A stretch of DNA of 50,220 nt from Micromonospora qiuiae. Lineage in GTDB: Bacteria > Actinomycetota > Actinomycetes > Mycobacteriales > Micromonosporaceae. Shown one piece after another: positions 41,229-50,085 of this stretch (the stretch's first letter is position 1; the number at the start of each line of letters is the position of its first letter). The translations under genes and the position numbers were made by a program. The stretch lies in assembly GCF_016863555.1 (NCBI RefSeq), contig NZ_BOPC01000065.1:1-50220 (forward strand), in the 5' to 3' direction. A model generated the notes under the pieces. It was not told the origin of the DNA. It made no database searches and saw nothing but the letters and a program-made list of their open reading frames with translations.

Positions 41229-41723
41229 TCACTCGATCAAAGCGTTGAGCAGGGATTCCTGGAGGTAACCCAGGTAGGCGTAGACCGAAAGCTGGAACAC
41301 TCGGCTGGAGGAAGGGTCCGCGGCGACGGCGTCGTCGAGCTCGGCACCCAGGTCCGTCCCGTCCTTGATCTCCAGGCGTACGCCCATCGCCAGCCGGGCG
41401 TCGTTGAGCGCCCGCAACCACGCCTCGGCCGCCTCGGCGTCCAGGCGTACCTCCCCGCCGCCGTCGTCGGGCAGCGCGGCCAGAATCGCCCCGGCCTGGT
41501 CGATCTTCGCGGTCTTCAGGTCACCCTCGGTGTACCGGCGGAACTCCGCGGTCCCCGCCGCATCCTCCGGGTACACCTCGGGAAAGAGCCGGCACACCAC
41601 CGGGTCGGAATGGTCGAAACCGTCGGTGAGCAGGCCGACGACCTCGGAGGCGACCTTGCGCAGCACACGCACCTCGTCGATGGCCAGGCTGGCGACGTAC
41701 CGGTCACCCCGGCGGCGGAACAT
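41229..41723 (-). CDS. DUF2017 family protein
   Basis: This 164-residue soluble protein begins MFRRRGDRYVASLAIDEV, has the DUF2017 stretches LLTDGFDHSDPVVCRLFPEVYPED and AEAWLRALNDARLAMGVRLEI, and ends in a helix (VYAYLGYLQESLLNAL). The function is unknown. It follows clpS by 2 nt, a pairing conserved in actinobacteria, which hints at a link with ClpS-ClpP protein turnover. Confidence 0.88.
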   Translation of the reverse strand: MFRRRGDRYVASLAIDEVRVLRKVASEVVGLLTDGFDHSDPVVCRLFPEVYPEDAAGTAEFRRYTEGDLKTAKIDQAGAILAALPDDGGGEVRLDAEAAEAWLRALNDARLAMGVRLEIKDGTDLGAELDDAVAADPSSSRVFQLSVYAYLGYLQESLLNALIE

Positions 41724-41725
41724 GC

Positions 41726-42016
41726 TCACGACCGATCCACCGTCGCCCAGAGGCCGTAGGCGTGCAGTTGGGAGGCGTCGTGTTCCATCCGCTCCCGGGC
41801 GCCGCTGGAGACCACGGCCTTGCCCTTGTGATGCACGTCCAGCATGAGCTGCTCGGCCCTCTCCCGGCTGTAGCCGAAAAGCTTCTGGAACACCCAGGTC
41901 ACGTACGTCATCAGGTTGACCGGGTCGTCCCACACGATCGTCACCCACGGCCGGTCGGGAGCCGGCACCTCATCGGTGTCCGGAGTCTCGACCGGTGCAA
42001 CCTGTGGAGCCGCCAT
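41726..42016 (-). CDS. clpS: ATP-dependent Clp protease adaptor ClpS
   Basis: This 96-residue adaptor has a flexible acidic/proline N-terminus and the ClpS core WVTIVWDDPVNLMTYVTWVF. The core includes the DDxxNxM segment that binds N-degron residues, then VHHKGKAVVSSGARERMEHDA. It hands N-end-rule substrates to ClpAP/ClpCP. I chose the ATG at 42016 (MAAPQV); an ATG 9 bp upstream (42025) is possible. DUF2017 follows at once. Confidence 0.93.
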   Translation of the reverse strand: MAAPQVAPVETPDTDEVPAPDRPWVTIVWDDPVNLMTYVTWVFQKLFGYSRERAEQLMLDVHHKGKAVVSSGARERMEHDASQLHAYGLWATVDRS

Positions 42017-42152
42017 GCCCCCCATCGTGCCACCGGATCGGCGGAACCGAGGAACCGGAACGCCGGACCGGCCCGGAACGCCATGACAGTCCGCCACACC
42101 GTGACCACGCCCGGCCCCACCCGGCGGCCCGACCTCGCCGGTGGCCGGACGG

Positions 42153-43670
42153 TCAGGCGCGCAGAGTGCCACGTTCGGCGGCATCGGAGAGCACCGTGCC
42201 GAGCGAGAGACGAACCACCTCGAACCGGCGGGCCACCTCCCGCGACAACTCCAGGTCGATCTCCCGCAGCACCCGCTGGACCCAGGCGCGCGCGTCGTTC
42301 GTGTCGTTCCGGCCCGGCGTACGCCAGTGCTGCCAGCAGCCGCCGGAGAGGGCCACCGCCACCGGCGGGAGCACCTCCGTACGGGCCGACGCGGGATACC
42401 CGGACAACGCGTCGAGGGCGGCGCCGCCGGTCATCCCCGTCACGTCCGCACCGCTGGTGACCAGCAGCAGCCGGTCCAGCTCCGGCCCGGCCGTGTGGTG
42501 GGTCAGGCTCCAGCTGACCGCCTCGTTGATGCGTCGGCGCACGCCCTCGGACAGAGGCGTGCCGAACAGCTGCCCGGCGACATCGTCGATGATCGCCCGG
42601 ACGCTGTGATCGCACTGCGCGGTGGCCAGCAGCGACAACGCCTCCAGCTCCCGGTCGAGCATCTGGGGCAGGCCGGCGCAGCCGACGCCGAAAAGGATCT
42701 CCTGCACCACCCGCAGGTGCAGGTCAGCCAGCTCCAGCGCCAGATGCTGGCGGATCCGCCGGCCCGCCGCGCGGATCTGCCGGTCGAGCCGTTCGGACCA
42801 TTCCCCCGGCTCCGCCAGCACCGGCACCCGGCCGCGTGCGCCGGGCAGCTCCGGCGGCTCCGAGCTGGCCCGGCGCAGCCCTTCGTCGCACGCCCAGTCG
42901 ACCAGCGCCTGCCGCAACTCGCCCGCCTTCCCGTCCGCGATCGGGAACCATCGGGCGTCGGCCAGCCCCGGCACCGCGGCGAGCAACGCAGCCCGGTGCG
43001 CCGAGACGATGACCCCTGCCGGGTCCACCGCCGGGTCGCCGGACTTCCCCGAGCCCTGCGCCGCCGCCGCGCTCTCCGGGACCGCCCAACCGTCGGCGGC
43101 CGGCGTCACCGCGAAGAAGACCCGTACCGCCGTCCCGGCGACTTCGGCGAGCAGGTTCAACTCGTCGCCGCTGAACGACTGATCCGCCGCGATCACGAAC
43201 AGCAGCGCGCCGGCCCGACCCACCGCGTCGAGCAGCACGCCGGCGCCGGACCGCCCGAGCAGCCCGTTGTCGGGCGTGTCGACCAGGGCGAAATGCCTCA
43301 GCAACGGCTGGGGCAGACTCAGCTCGACCCGGCGCGGCGGCCGGGCCAACGCCGGCCCGACGGACGGCAGATCCGCGCGGTACGAGTAGGGCGTCCGGTA
43401 GCCGGGCACGTACGCGACCCGGGTCGCCACCGCCGCGTCGCGTACCACGAGCCAGCTGCCGGCCGGCACGCTGAGTATCTCGTCATCGAGTTCCAGCACG
43501 GCGGCGAGTACGCCGACACGGCCCGCGCCGGCGGGCCCCACGGCGACCACCGCAAGCGGCTCATCCGGGCCGGTACGGCCCACGCCGAGCAGGTGTGGGA
43601 AGGGGCCGGGACCGGGCGGCCGCGCGGCATCGTCGGGCGTACCGAGGTCGGGCAGCGGACCCGGCTTCAT
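42153..43670 (-). CDS. GTPase-like protein with degenerate P-loop
   Basis: This 505-residue protein opens with a Pro-rich stretch, then a dynamin/septin-like layout. VVAVGPAGAGRVGVLAAVLE at about 41-60 is where a Walker A should be, and FALVDTPDNGLLG at about 128-139 is where the G3 motif should be. A hydrophobic strand with VIAADQSFSGDELNLL follows. The P-loop lacks the GKS/T lysine and hydroxyl residue, so nucleotide hydrolysis is doubtful. The C-terminal half is helical (LDRQIRAAGRRIRQHLALELADLHLRVV). I do not recognise a named family. It is divergent from the LuxR regulator. Confidence 0.65.
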   Translation of the reverse strand: MKPGPLPDLGTPDDAARPPGPGPFPHLLGVGRTGPDEPLAVVAVGPAGAGRVGVLAAVLELDDEILSVPAGSWLVVRDAAVATRVAYVPGYRTPYSYRADLPSVGPALARPPRRVELSLPQPLLRHFALVDTPDNGLLGRSGAGVLLDAVGRAGALLFVIAADQSFSGDELNLLAEVAGTAVRVFFAVTPAADGWAVPESAAAAQGSGKSGDPAVDPAGVIVSAHRAALLAAVPGLADARWFPIADGKAGELRQALVDWACDEGLRRASSEPPELPGARGRVPVLAEPGEWSERLDRQIRAAGRRIRQHLALELADLHLRVVQEILFGVGCAGLPQMLDRELEALSLLATAQCDHSVRAIIDDVAGQLFGTPLSEGVRRRINEAVSWSLTHHTAGPELDRLLLVTSGADVTGMTGGAALDALSGYPASARTEVLPPVAVALSGGCWQHWRTPGRNDTNDARAWVQRVLREIDLELSREVARRFEVVRLSLGTVLSDAAERGTLRA

Positions 43671-43858
43671 CAGACGGCGTCCTCCAGGACAGGCGGCCGG
43701 CGGCGCCGGTCGCGATGAACATCCGGTTACCGCATCCGGATTCCGGAAGAGTACGGCGCATCGGCGCCGGAGAAGGAAAAATTCAGATACTCAGTGGTAC
43801 GTCTCCGGCTACTCAACTTCTCCCGCCCGGGCTACCAGCCCGATAACAGCTCCGTCGA

Positions 43859-43864
43859 TATGCT
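43859..43864 (+). promoter_or_regulatory. -10 box for leaderless LuxR-type regulator mRNA
   Basis: TATGCT ends exactly 6 nt before the ATG at 43871. The intervening GCGGGA could also act as a weak ribosome site on a longer transcript. Confidence 0.35.
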
Positions 43865-43870
43865 GCGGGA

Positions 43871-46549
43871 ATGGGTCGGTGGAGGTTTGTGGGCCGCCGG
43901 GCGGAACTCGACCGTCTGTACAGGGCGGTGACCGGGACGCTCGGGCGTGGCATCTTTTTCACCGGCAGCGCGGGCATCGGCAAGAGCCGGTTGTTACGGG
44001 AGGGAGTGGACGCTCTCCCCGGAGACCAGTACGCGGTCGGATGGATCGCGGCCAGCGCCACCACCGCGGCGGTGCCGTTCGGCGGCCTGGTGCAGGTACT
44101 TCCGGTCGAACAGCCGCAAGGGCTGTCGCCGGCGGGCATCCTCCGGTGGGCCGTCGACCTGTTGCAGCAGCAGGCCGCCGGGCGGCGGATCGTGCTCGCC
44201 GTGGACGACGCGCACCTGCTGGACTCACCCACGGCCGCACTGGTGCACCTGGTGGCCCGGGCGGAGAACGCCTGTGTGGTGGGCACCCTGCGCGACGGCG
44301 AGCAGGTCCCGCTACCGATTCGTGCACTGTGGACCGACGATCTGGTCGAGCACGCCGAGCTGAGTCCGCTGCCGCCCACCGATACCGCCGGTCTGCTCGC
44401 CGCCATCCTGGAAGGTCCGGTCGAACACCGCACGGCGGACCGGCTGGGCAAACTGAGCGCTGGCAACCCGCTGCTGCTGCGCGAGCTGGTGCACGCCGTG
44501 CAGGGCAGCAAGGAACTCACCGAGCAGTACGGGCTCTGGACCTGGACCGGCCGGCTGGAGCTGGCACCCAGCCTGACCGAGCTGGTCGACATTCGGATCG
44601 GCCGCCTCAGCCCCGGCGTACGGACGGTGGTCGAGTTGGTCGCCTTCGGCGAGCCGCTGGGCCTGCGACTGCTCGACACGGTCGTGGAGGAGGCCGACGT
44701 GGAGACCGCCGAGGAGCGCGGGTTGATCATGATGGTCAACTCCGACCGGCGGCTCGACGTCCGGCTGGGCCATCCGCTCTACGGCGAGGTGGTCCGCCGG
44801 CAGTGCCCGGTCAGCCGGACCCGCCGGTTGCAGGCGCACCTGGCCGAACTGCTGGAGGGGGTGGGCAAGCGACGGCGGGAGGACCTGCTGCGGGTGGCGG
44901 TCTGGCGGCTGGACTCCGGCACCGCGCAGGATCCCGCGATGCTGATCGCCGCGGCCGGGCAGGCGTTCGCGCGCTACGACGTACCGCTGGCGACCCGGCT
45001 GGCCCGCGCGGCGCTCGACGCCGGCGGCGGGTTCGACGCGGCCGAACTGCTGGCCACCATCCTGATGTTCGCCGACCGGCCGGCCGAGGCGCTCGGGGTG
45101 CTCGACGCGGTCGCCACCGACACGGGCGACGAGGAGCGGCTCAGCCGATGGCTGACGGTCCGGGGCATGGTCAGTTACTGGGGGCTGAGCCAGGAATCCA
45201 CGGTGGAGGAAATCGCCCGGCGCGGTACGGAGCTGAATGATCTCGCGGCCCAGGCCAGGGTGTCCGCCTTCGAGTCGATCATGCGCCTGCACCGGCTGGA
45301 CGCCCCGACCGCGCTTCGGCTCGCCCAGGGCGTGCTGGACCGGCCGGCAGCCAGCGTGGCCGCCCGCGAACTGGCCCGCTGCACCATCGCCCACCTACAG
45401 GCTGTGCAGGGGCAGCTGCGCCGCAGCGCCATGGCGGTGGACCTCGTCCAGGCGAAGGCGGCCAGTTGGCGGGTGGACATGCCGTATCTGCAACTGGCGG
45501 TGGAGCTGGCCCGGGGCACCCGACTGGTGATCTCCGGCGACCTGGCCGGCATCGACACCCTGGTCGCCGACGAGTTCGCCGACCTGGCCGACGCGGGAGA
45601 CTTCCGGCTCGGCAGCGGCTACCTGGCCATCCTGCGGGCGTACGCGGCGCGACTGCGCGGGCGCAGCGACACCGCGATGCAGGCGGCCCTCGGCGCCTGC
45701 GCGATCCTGGCGACCAGCCGGGTCTACGCCGGGCTGGCCCAGGCGGAGCGCGCCCAGGCCGCGGCGCTGCGCGGTGACGCCCGGCAGGCAGCCGAGGCGA
45801 TGGCCGAGGCCGACAACAGCCACGCGCGGAGCATGGCGGTGCTGTACCCGTGGCTGGAACAGGCCCGGGCGGCCACGCTCGCCGCCGGCGGCGACCTGCC
45901 CGGCGCGGTGACGCACCTGCACGGGCTGGTCGGGCGGCTGCGTGCCGACGGCTTCGCCGGATACGAGACGCTGGTGCTGCACGACCTGGTGCGCCTGGGC
46001 CAGGCCACCGCGCCGACCGGGCCGACCTGCTCCGACGGCAGCTGCCGTACGGTCGCGCAGCGGTTGACGGAGCTGTCGGAGCAGGTCGACGGCGAGTTGC
46101 CTCCGCTGCTGGCCCGGCACGCCCGGGCGGCGGCCGACGGCTCGCCCGAGCAACTGATGTCCGTCGCCGACGGCTTCATGGAGCTCGGGCTGGCACTGCC
46201 CGCCGCCGAGGCCGCGGCAGTCGCGTTGCACCTGTTGCGTCGGGACCGCTCCCCGGACATCGCGGCAGCCAGCGAACGGCTCGCCGTCCTGCTCGGCTGC
46301 TGTGACATCGTGCACACTCCGGCCCTGCGGACGGCCACGCCGACGCTGACCGATCGGGAGTGGCAGGTGGCCCGGCGCGCGGCGGACGGCGAGACCAGCC
46401 GGGCCATCGCCGAGCAGCTCTTTCTCTCGACCCGGACGGTGGAGAACCACCTGCAACGGATCTACAGCAAGCTCGGGGTGACCGGGCGGGCGGAGCTGCG
46501 GGCGGCGTTGCGGACGATCCCGGGCCATGACGACACGGCGGCGACGTGA
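43871..46549 (+). CDS. Large ATP-binding LuxR family (LAL) transcriptional regulator
   Basis: This 892-residue protein has an N-terminal AAA/STAND ATPase (Walker A TGSAGIGKSR at 31-40, Walker B IVLAVDDAHLL near 110), a long TPR-like helical middle, and a C-terminal LuxR helix-turn-helix. The HTH reads LTDREWQVARRAADG, then SRAIAEQLFLSTRTVENHLQRI, at about 825-885. LAL proteins activate sugar, secondary-metabolite or stress genes after ATP and ligand binding. Its target is unknown. It precedes pncB by 16 bp, but a separate pncB promoter is likely. Confidence 0.93.
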   Translation: MGRWRFVGRRAELDRLYRAVTGTLGRGIFFTGSAGIGKSRLLREGVDALPGDQYAVGWIAASATTAAVPFGGLVQVLPVEQPQGLSPAGILRWAVDLLQQQAAGRRIVLAVDDAHLLDSPTAALVHLVARAENACVVGTLRDGEQVPLPIRALWTDDLVEHAELSPLPPTDTAGLLAAILEGPVEHRTADRLGKLSAGNPLLLRELVHAVQGSKELTEQYGLWTWTGRLELAPSLTELVDIRIGRLSPGVRTVVELVAFGEPLGLRLLDTVVEEADVETAEERGLIMMVNSDRRLDVRLGHPLYGEVVRRQCPVSRTRRLQAHLAELLEGVGKRRREDLLRVAVWRLDSGTAQDPAMLIAAAGQAFARYDVPLATRLARAALDAGGGFDAAELLATILMFADRPAEALGVLDAVATDTGDEERLSRWLTVRGMVSYWGLSQESTVEEIARRGTELNDLAAQARVSAFESIMRLHRLDAPTALRLAQGVLDRPAASVAARELARCTIAHLQAVQGQLRRSAMAVDLVQAKAASWRVDMPYLQLAVELARGTRLVISGDLAGIDTLVADEFADLADAGDFRLGSGYLAILRAYAARLRGRSDTAMQAALGACAILATSRVYAGLAQAERAQAAALRGDARQAAEAMAEADNSHARSMAVLYPWLEQARAATLAAGGDLPGAVTHLHGLVGRLRADGFAGYETLVLHDLVRLGQATAPTGPTCSDGSCRTVAQRLTELSEQVDGELPPLLARHARAAADGSPEQLMSVADGFMELGLALPAAEAAAVALHLLRRDRSPDIAAASERLAVLLGCCDIVHTPALRTATPTLTDREWQVARRAADGETSRAIAEQLFLSTRTVENHLQRIYSKLGVTGRAELRAALRTIPGHDDTAAT

Positions 46550-46553
46550 ACCC

Positions 46554-46559
46554 TAGGCT
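46554..46559 (+). promoter_or_regulatory. -10 box for leaderless pncB mRNA
   Basis: TAGGCT ends exactly 6 nt before the pncB GTG at 46566. CGACAC at 46531-46536 could be a weak -35 with a 17-bp spacer. It lies just past the LuxR stop codon. Confidence 0.4.
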
Positions 46560-46565
46560 GAGGAT

Positions 46566-47852
46566 GTGCACACCCTCAGTCCCGCACTGCTGACCGATCA
46601 CTACGAGCTGACCATGATCAGCGCCGCCCTGCGGGACGGCACCGCGCATCGCCACTGCGTGTTCGAGGTGTTCACCCGCCGGCTGCCCGCCGGCCGCCGC
46701 TACGGCGTGGTCGCCGGCACCGCCCGGCTGATCGACCTGATCCGCGAGTTCCGCTTCGGCCCGGCCGACATCGACTTCCTGCGCCGCAGCGGTGTGGTCG
46801 ACGAGCAGGCCGCCGCCTGGCTGGCCGACTACCGGTTCACCGGCGACATCGACGGGTACGCCGAGGGTGAGCTGTTCTTTCCCGGCTCGCCGATCCTGAC
46901 CGTTTCCGGCACCTTCGCCGAGTGCGTGGTGCTGGAGACACTGGTGCTCTCAGTGCTCAACCACGACTGCGCGGTGGCCGCCGCGGCGGCCCGGATGGTG
47001 ACCGCGGCCCGGGGCCGGACCCTGATCGAGATGGGGGCACGGCGGACGCACGAGGAGGCGGCGGTCGCCGCCGCCCGCGCGGCGTACCTGGCCGGGTTCC
47101 GGTTCACCTCCAACCTGGCCGCCGGCCAGCGGTACGGCATCCCCACCGCGGGGACCGCCGCGCACGCCTTCACCCTGCTGCAGGACGACGAGCGGGCCGC
47201 GTTCGCCTCGCAGGTCGCCACGCTGGGCAAGGAGACCACGCTGCTGGTGGACACGTACGACATCAGCGAGGGCATTCGCAACGCGATCGACGTTGCCGGG
47301 CCCGAGCTGCGGGCCGTCCGGATCGACTCCGGCGACCTGGCCGTGATCGCTCAACAGTCCCGTCAGTTGCTGGACTCGCTCGGCGCCACCGAGACCAAGA
47401 TCATCGTTTCTGGTGATCTCGACGAGTACGCCATCGCCGCGCTGGCCGCCGAACCCGTGGACATGTACGGTGCGGGCACCGCCGTGGTCACCGGCTCCGG
47501 AGCACCGACGGCGGGCCTGGTCTACAAGCTGGTCGAGGTGGAGGGCTACGCAGTGGTCAAGCGCTCCGAGCAGAAAGCCACCATCGGCGGGCGCAAGGTG
47601 GCCGTCCGGCGACACAAACCCACCGGCACCGCCACCGAGGAAATCATCGTCCCGCAGGGCGTGCCGGACCGCCGCCCCAACGACCGGCTGCTGCAACAGT
47701 CGTACGTGGTGGACGGTGAGCCAATGGCGCTGCCGACGCTGGACGAGTCGCGGGAGCACCTGCGGCAGTGCCTGATCTCCATTCCGTGGGAGGGCCTGAA
47801 GCTTTCCGCGGGCGACCCGGCGATCCCGGTCACCGTGGTACCCGCCGATTGA
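46566..47852 (+). CDS. pncB: Nicotinate phosphoribosyltransferase
   Basis: This 428-residue enzyme joins nicotinate to PRPP to give nicotinate mononucleotide in NAD salvage. Family stretches are LLTDHYELTMISAALRDG, FEVFTRRLPAGRRYGVVAG, EMGARRTHEEAAVAAARAAYLAGFRFTSN split over its active-site His, and SGDLDEYAIAAL. The GTG start is fixed by the family N-terminus HTLSPALLTD. The nicotinamidase gene follows 14 bp downstream, so the pair converts nicotinamide to NAD precursors. In M. tuberculosis pncB1 also adjoins clpS. Confidence 0.95.
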   Translation: MHTLSPALLTDHYELTMISAALRDGTAHRHCVFEVFTRRLPAGRRYGVVAGTARLIDLIREFRFGPADIDFLRRSGVVDEQAAAWLADYRFTGDIDGYAEGELFFPGSPILTVSGTFAECVVLETLVLSVLNHDCAVAAAAARMVTAARGRTLIEMGARRTHEEAAVAAARAAYLAGFRFTSNLAAGQRYGIPTAGTAAHAFTLLQDDERAAFASQVATLGKETTLLVDTYDISEGIRNAIDVAGPELRAVRIDSGDLAVIAQQSRQLLDSLGATETKIIVSGDLDEYAIAALAAEPVDMYGAGTAVVTGSGAPTAGLVYKLVEVEGYAVVKRSEQKATIGGRKVAVRRHKPTGTATEEIIVPQGVPDRRPNDRLLQQSYVVDGEPMALPTLDESREHLRQCLISIPWEGLKLSAGDPAIPVTVVPAD

Positions 47853-47866
47853 AAGGAGCGAGTTCG

Positions 47867-48448
47867 GTGAGCAACGCGCTGATCATCATCGACGTGCAGA
47901 ACGACTTCTGCGAGGGCGGATCGCTGGCCGTGGCGGGGGGTGCGGCCGTGGCCGCCGGCATCTCCCGGCTGTTGGCCGCCGAGCCGGACCGCTGGGACCA
48001 CGTGGTGGCGACCAAGGATTTCCACATCGATCCCGGCCTGCACTTCGGCGACCCGCCGGACTACGTGAGCACCTGGCCCCGGCACTGCGTGGTCGGCACG
48101 CCCGGCTCGGAGTTCCACCCGGAACTGGCCACCGACCGGATCGAGGCGATCTTCCACAAGGGTGAGTACTCTGCCGCGTACTCCGGCTTCGAGGGGCGCG
48201 CCGAGAACGACGAGGGTCTGGCCGACTGGCTGCGCCGGCACGGGGTGGACCGGGTCGACGTGGTCGGCATCGCCACCGACCACTGCGTCCGGGCCACCGC
48301 CCTGGACGCGGCCCGGGAGGGCTTCGCCACCACCGTGCTGCTGGACCTGACCGCGGCCGTCGCACCGGACACCACCGACGTCGCGTTGCGCGCCTTCGAC
48401 GGTGCCGGGATCACCATGCACGGCGCCCCTGTGATCAGAGCCGCATGA
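47867..48448 (+). CDS. pncA: Nicotinamidase / pyrazinamidase
   Basis: This 193-residue isochorismatase-fold amidase turns nicotinamide into nicotinate. The catalytic triad and metal site are visible: Asp9 in IIIDVQNDFCEGG, the Lys in the ATKDFH-to-HKGEYSAAYSGF region, and Cys140 in GIATDHCVRATALDA. GGAG lies 8 nt before the GTG at 47867. It directly follows pncB, completing the salvage step that feeds it. A homologue of this kind would also activate pyrazinamide. Confidence 0.95.
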   Translation: MSNALIIIDVQNDFCEGGSLAVAGGAAVAAGISRLLAAEPDRWDHVVATKDFHIDPGLHFGDPPDYVSTWPRHCVVGTPGSEFHPELATDRIEAIFHKGEYSAAYSGFEGRAENDEGLADWLRRHGVDRVDVVGIATDHCVRATALDAAREGFATTVLLDLTAAVAPDTTDVALRAFDGAGITMHGAPVIRAA

Positions 48449-48479
48449 TCCGGTAATACATTGGCGAGGGGTCCTGCCT

Positions 48480-48504
48480 TCCGTCGAGGATGTCCGACGG
48501 AGGT
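48480..48504 (+). promoter_or_regulatory. Leader hairpin overlapping the MFS ribosome binding site
   Basis: TCCGTCG (48480-48486) pairs perfectly with CGACGGA (48495-48501) around an 8-nt loop. The Shine-Dalgarno GGAGGT is at 48499-48504, so the stem hides its first bases. It might modulate translation, but it could be chance in GC-rich DNA. Confidence 0.3.
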
Positions 48505-48514
48505 ACGGACCGTT

Positions 48515-49756
48515 GTGAACATGAAGCCTTACCGGGCGGCGCTCGCCCTGCCCGGCCTGAGGTCGTTGCTGTTGGTGGCGGTACTGGCCCGCCTCCCGAT
48601 GACCGCGATCGGCGTGACGCTGACGTTCTATGTCGTGCAGGATCTCGGGCGCGGCTACGGGGCGGCCGGCCTGGTCGGCGCGGCGATCACCGTCGGCGCG
48701 GCGATCGGCAGCCCGCTGCTCGGCCGGCTGGTGGACCATCGCGGCTTGCGTCCGGTGCTGGTCCTCACCACCGTTGCCGAGGCGATCTTCTGGTCCACCG
48801 CGCCGATGCTCTCCTACCCGCTGCTGCTGCCCGCCGCCTTCCTGGCCGGCCTGCTGGCGTTGCCGGTCTTCTCGGTGATCCGGCAGTCCATCGCCGCGCT
48901 GGTCCCACCGGAGCAGCGTCGACCGGCGTACGCGCTGGACTCGATGTCCGTCGAGCTGTCGTTCATGATCGGCCCCGCCCTCGCCACGGTCGGTGTGACC
49001 ACCATCTCGGCCCGCCTCACGCTCCACCTGGTCGGCGCCGGCATCGTCGCCGCCGGCATCGTGCTGTGGCTGCTCAACCCGCCGGTGCGCAGCGCCGGCG
49101 AGGCGACCGGGCCACAGCCGAGGATCCCCCGCCGGCAGTGGCTCACCTCGCGGATGGTCGCCGTGTTCGCGGTGAGCACCGCGGCCACCCTGGTGCTCGG
49201 CGGCACCGACGTTGCGGTCATCGCCATGCTGCGGGAGAACGGCGATGCCGCCTTCACCGGCGCCGTACTCTCCGTGTGGGCGGTCGCGTCGCTGGTGGGT
49301 GGCTTCGCGTACGGCGCGATCCACCGCACGTTCCCCCCGGTCGTGCTGATGGGCGCGTTGAGCCTGTGCACCATCCCGGTCGGGCTGGGCGGCTCGCACT
49401 GGTGGCTGCTCTGCCTGGCGCTGATCCCCGCCGGCATGCTCTGCGCACCCACCCTCGCGGCCACCTCCGACACGGTCAGCCATCTCGCTCCGGCCAGCGT
49501 CCGGGGCGAGGCGATGGGGCTGCACGGCTCGGCGGTCACCGTCGGCATCGCCGTCGGCGCCCCGCTGGCCGGAGCCGTGATCGACGCCTCGGCGCCGCTG
49601 TGGGGCTTTGCCGCCACCGGCGTGATCGGCGCCGTGGTCGCGCTAGCGGTGCTGCCGACCGCGCTACGCCGCCCCCGCCCCACCACCCCGGGCGCCGAAC
49701 CCGCACCCGCACCCGCACCCGCCAACATGCCCGCCACCCCCACCGGAACCGCCTGA
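48515..49756 (+). CDS. MFS transporter (sugar/drug efflux type)
   Basis: This 413-residue protein has 12 predicted membrane helices. The loop GRLVDHRGLRPVLVLTT between helices 2 and 3 is the MFS signature, and PEQRRPAYALDSMSVELSFMIGPAL lies in the middle. The C-terminus is a Pro/Ala-rich tail (APAPAPANMPATPTG). I chose the GTG at 48515 because GGAGGT lies 10 nt upstream; the ATG at 48521 is nearly equivalent. The substrate is unknown. The last codons lie in a 28-bp tandem repeat, which may have extended the tail. Confidence 0.87.
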   Translation: MNMKPYRAALALPGLRSLLLVAVLARLPMTAIGVTLTFYVVQDLGRGYGAAGLVGAAITVGAAIGSPLLGRLVDHRGLRPVLVLTTVAEAIFWSTAPMLSYPLLLPAAFLAGLLALPVFSVIRQSIAALVPPEQRRPAYALDSMSVELSFMIGPALATVGVTTISARLTLHLVGAGIVAAGIVLWLLNPPVRSAGEATGPQPRIPRRQWLTSRMVAVFAVSTAATLVLGGTDVAVIAMLRENGDAAFTGAVLSVWAVASLVGGFAYGAIHRTFPPVVLMGALSLCTIPVGLGGSHWWLLCLALIPAGMLCAPTLAATSDTVSHLAPASVRGEAMGLHGSAVTVGIAVGAPLAGAVIDASAPLWGFAATGVIGAVVALAVLPTALRRPRPTTPGAEPAPAPAPANMPATPTGTA

Positions 49757-49796
49757 TCCACCCACCCCCACCGGAACCATCTGATCCACCCACCCC
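49741..49796. repeat. 28-bp tandem repeat covering the MFS stop codon
   Basis: Units 49741-49768 and 49769-49796 begin CACCGGAACC and differ at two bases. The first unit contains the MFS TGA. The duplication lies half in and half out of the gene. Confidence 0.75.
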
Positions 49797-49824
49797 CCAC
49801 CCCAACACCGCACACCGAGTCGAC

Positions 49825-49860
49825 GCTCGGATTGCCGGCCCTGCTCGGATTGCCGGCCCT
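49825..49860. repeat. Perfect 18-bp tandem duplication
   Basis: GCTCGGATTGCCGGCCCT occurs twice in a row without a mismatch, at 49825-49842 and 49843-49860. Confidence 0.9.
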
Positions 49861-49894
49861 CCCCTCTACTGCCCCGTACACCCCCTGGCAGGCA

Positions 49895-49940
49895 ATCTTG
49901 GACACTTTCTGCCCCCAGAGGGGCCTTCCGAGTCCAAGAT
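49895..49940. repeat. Two-part inverted repeat
   Basis: Outer arms ATCTTGGAC (49895-49903) and GTCCAAGAT (49932-49940) enclose an inner stem GCCCC/GGGGC (49911-49915 with 49920-49924) around CAGA. It may be a terminator for the MFS gene or a small palindromic element. Its outer arm recalls the GATCTTGCAC arm of the larger element at 50086. Confidence 0.6.
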
Positions 49941-50085
49941 CCACCACACTGGGGGGGGTGACTTTCAGGACATATCGGGGCGAGGTGATTCTGCGCACCG
50001 GTCAGTTCGCCGCCTCCCGAGGACATCTCGACGTCGCTGCATTGGCGCACTCCTCAGGTCCGCCTGATGCGGCACGCGCCGAGGC

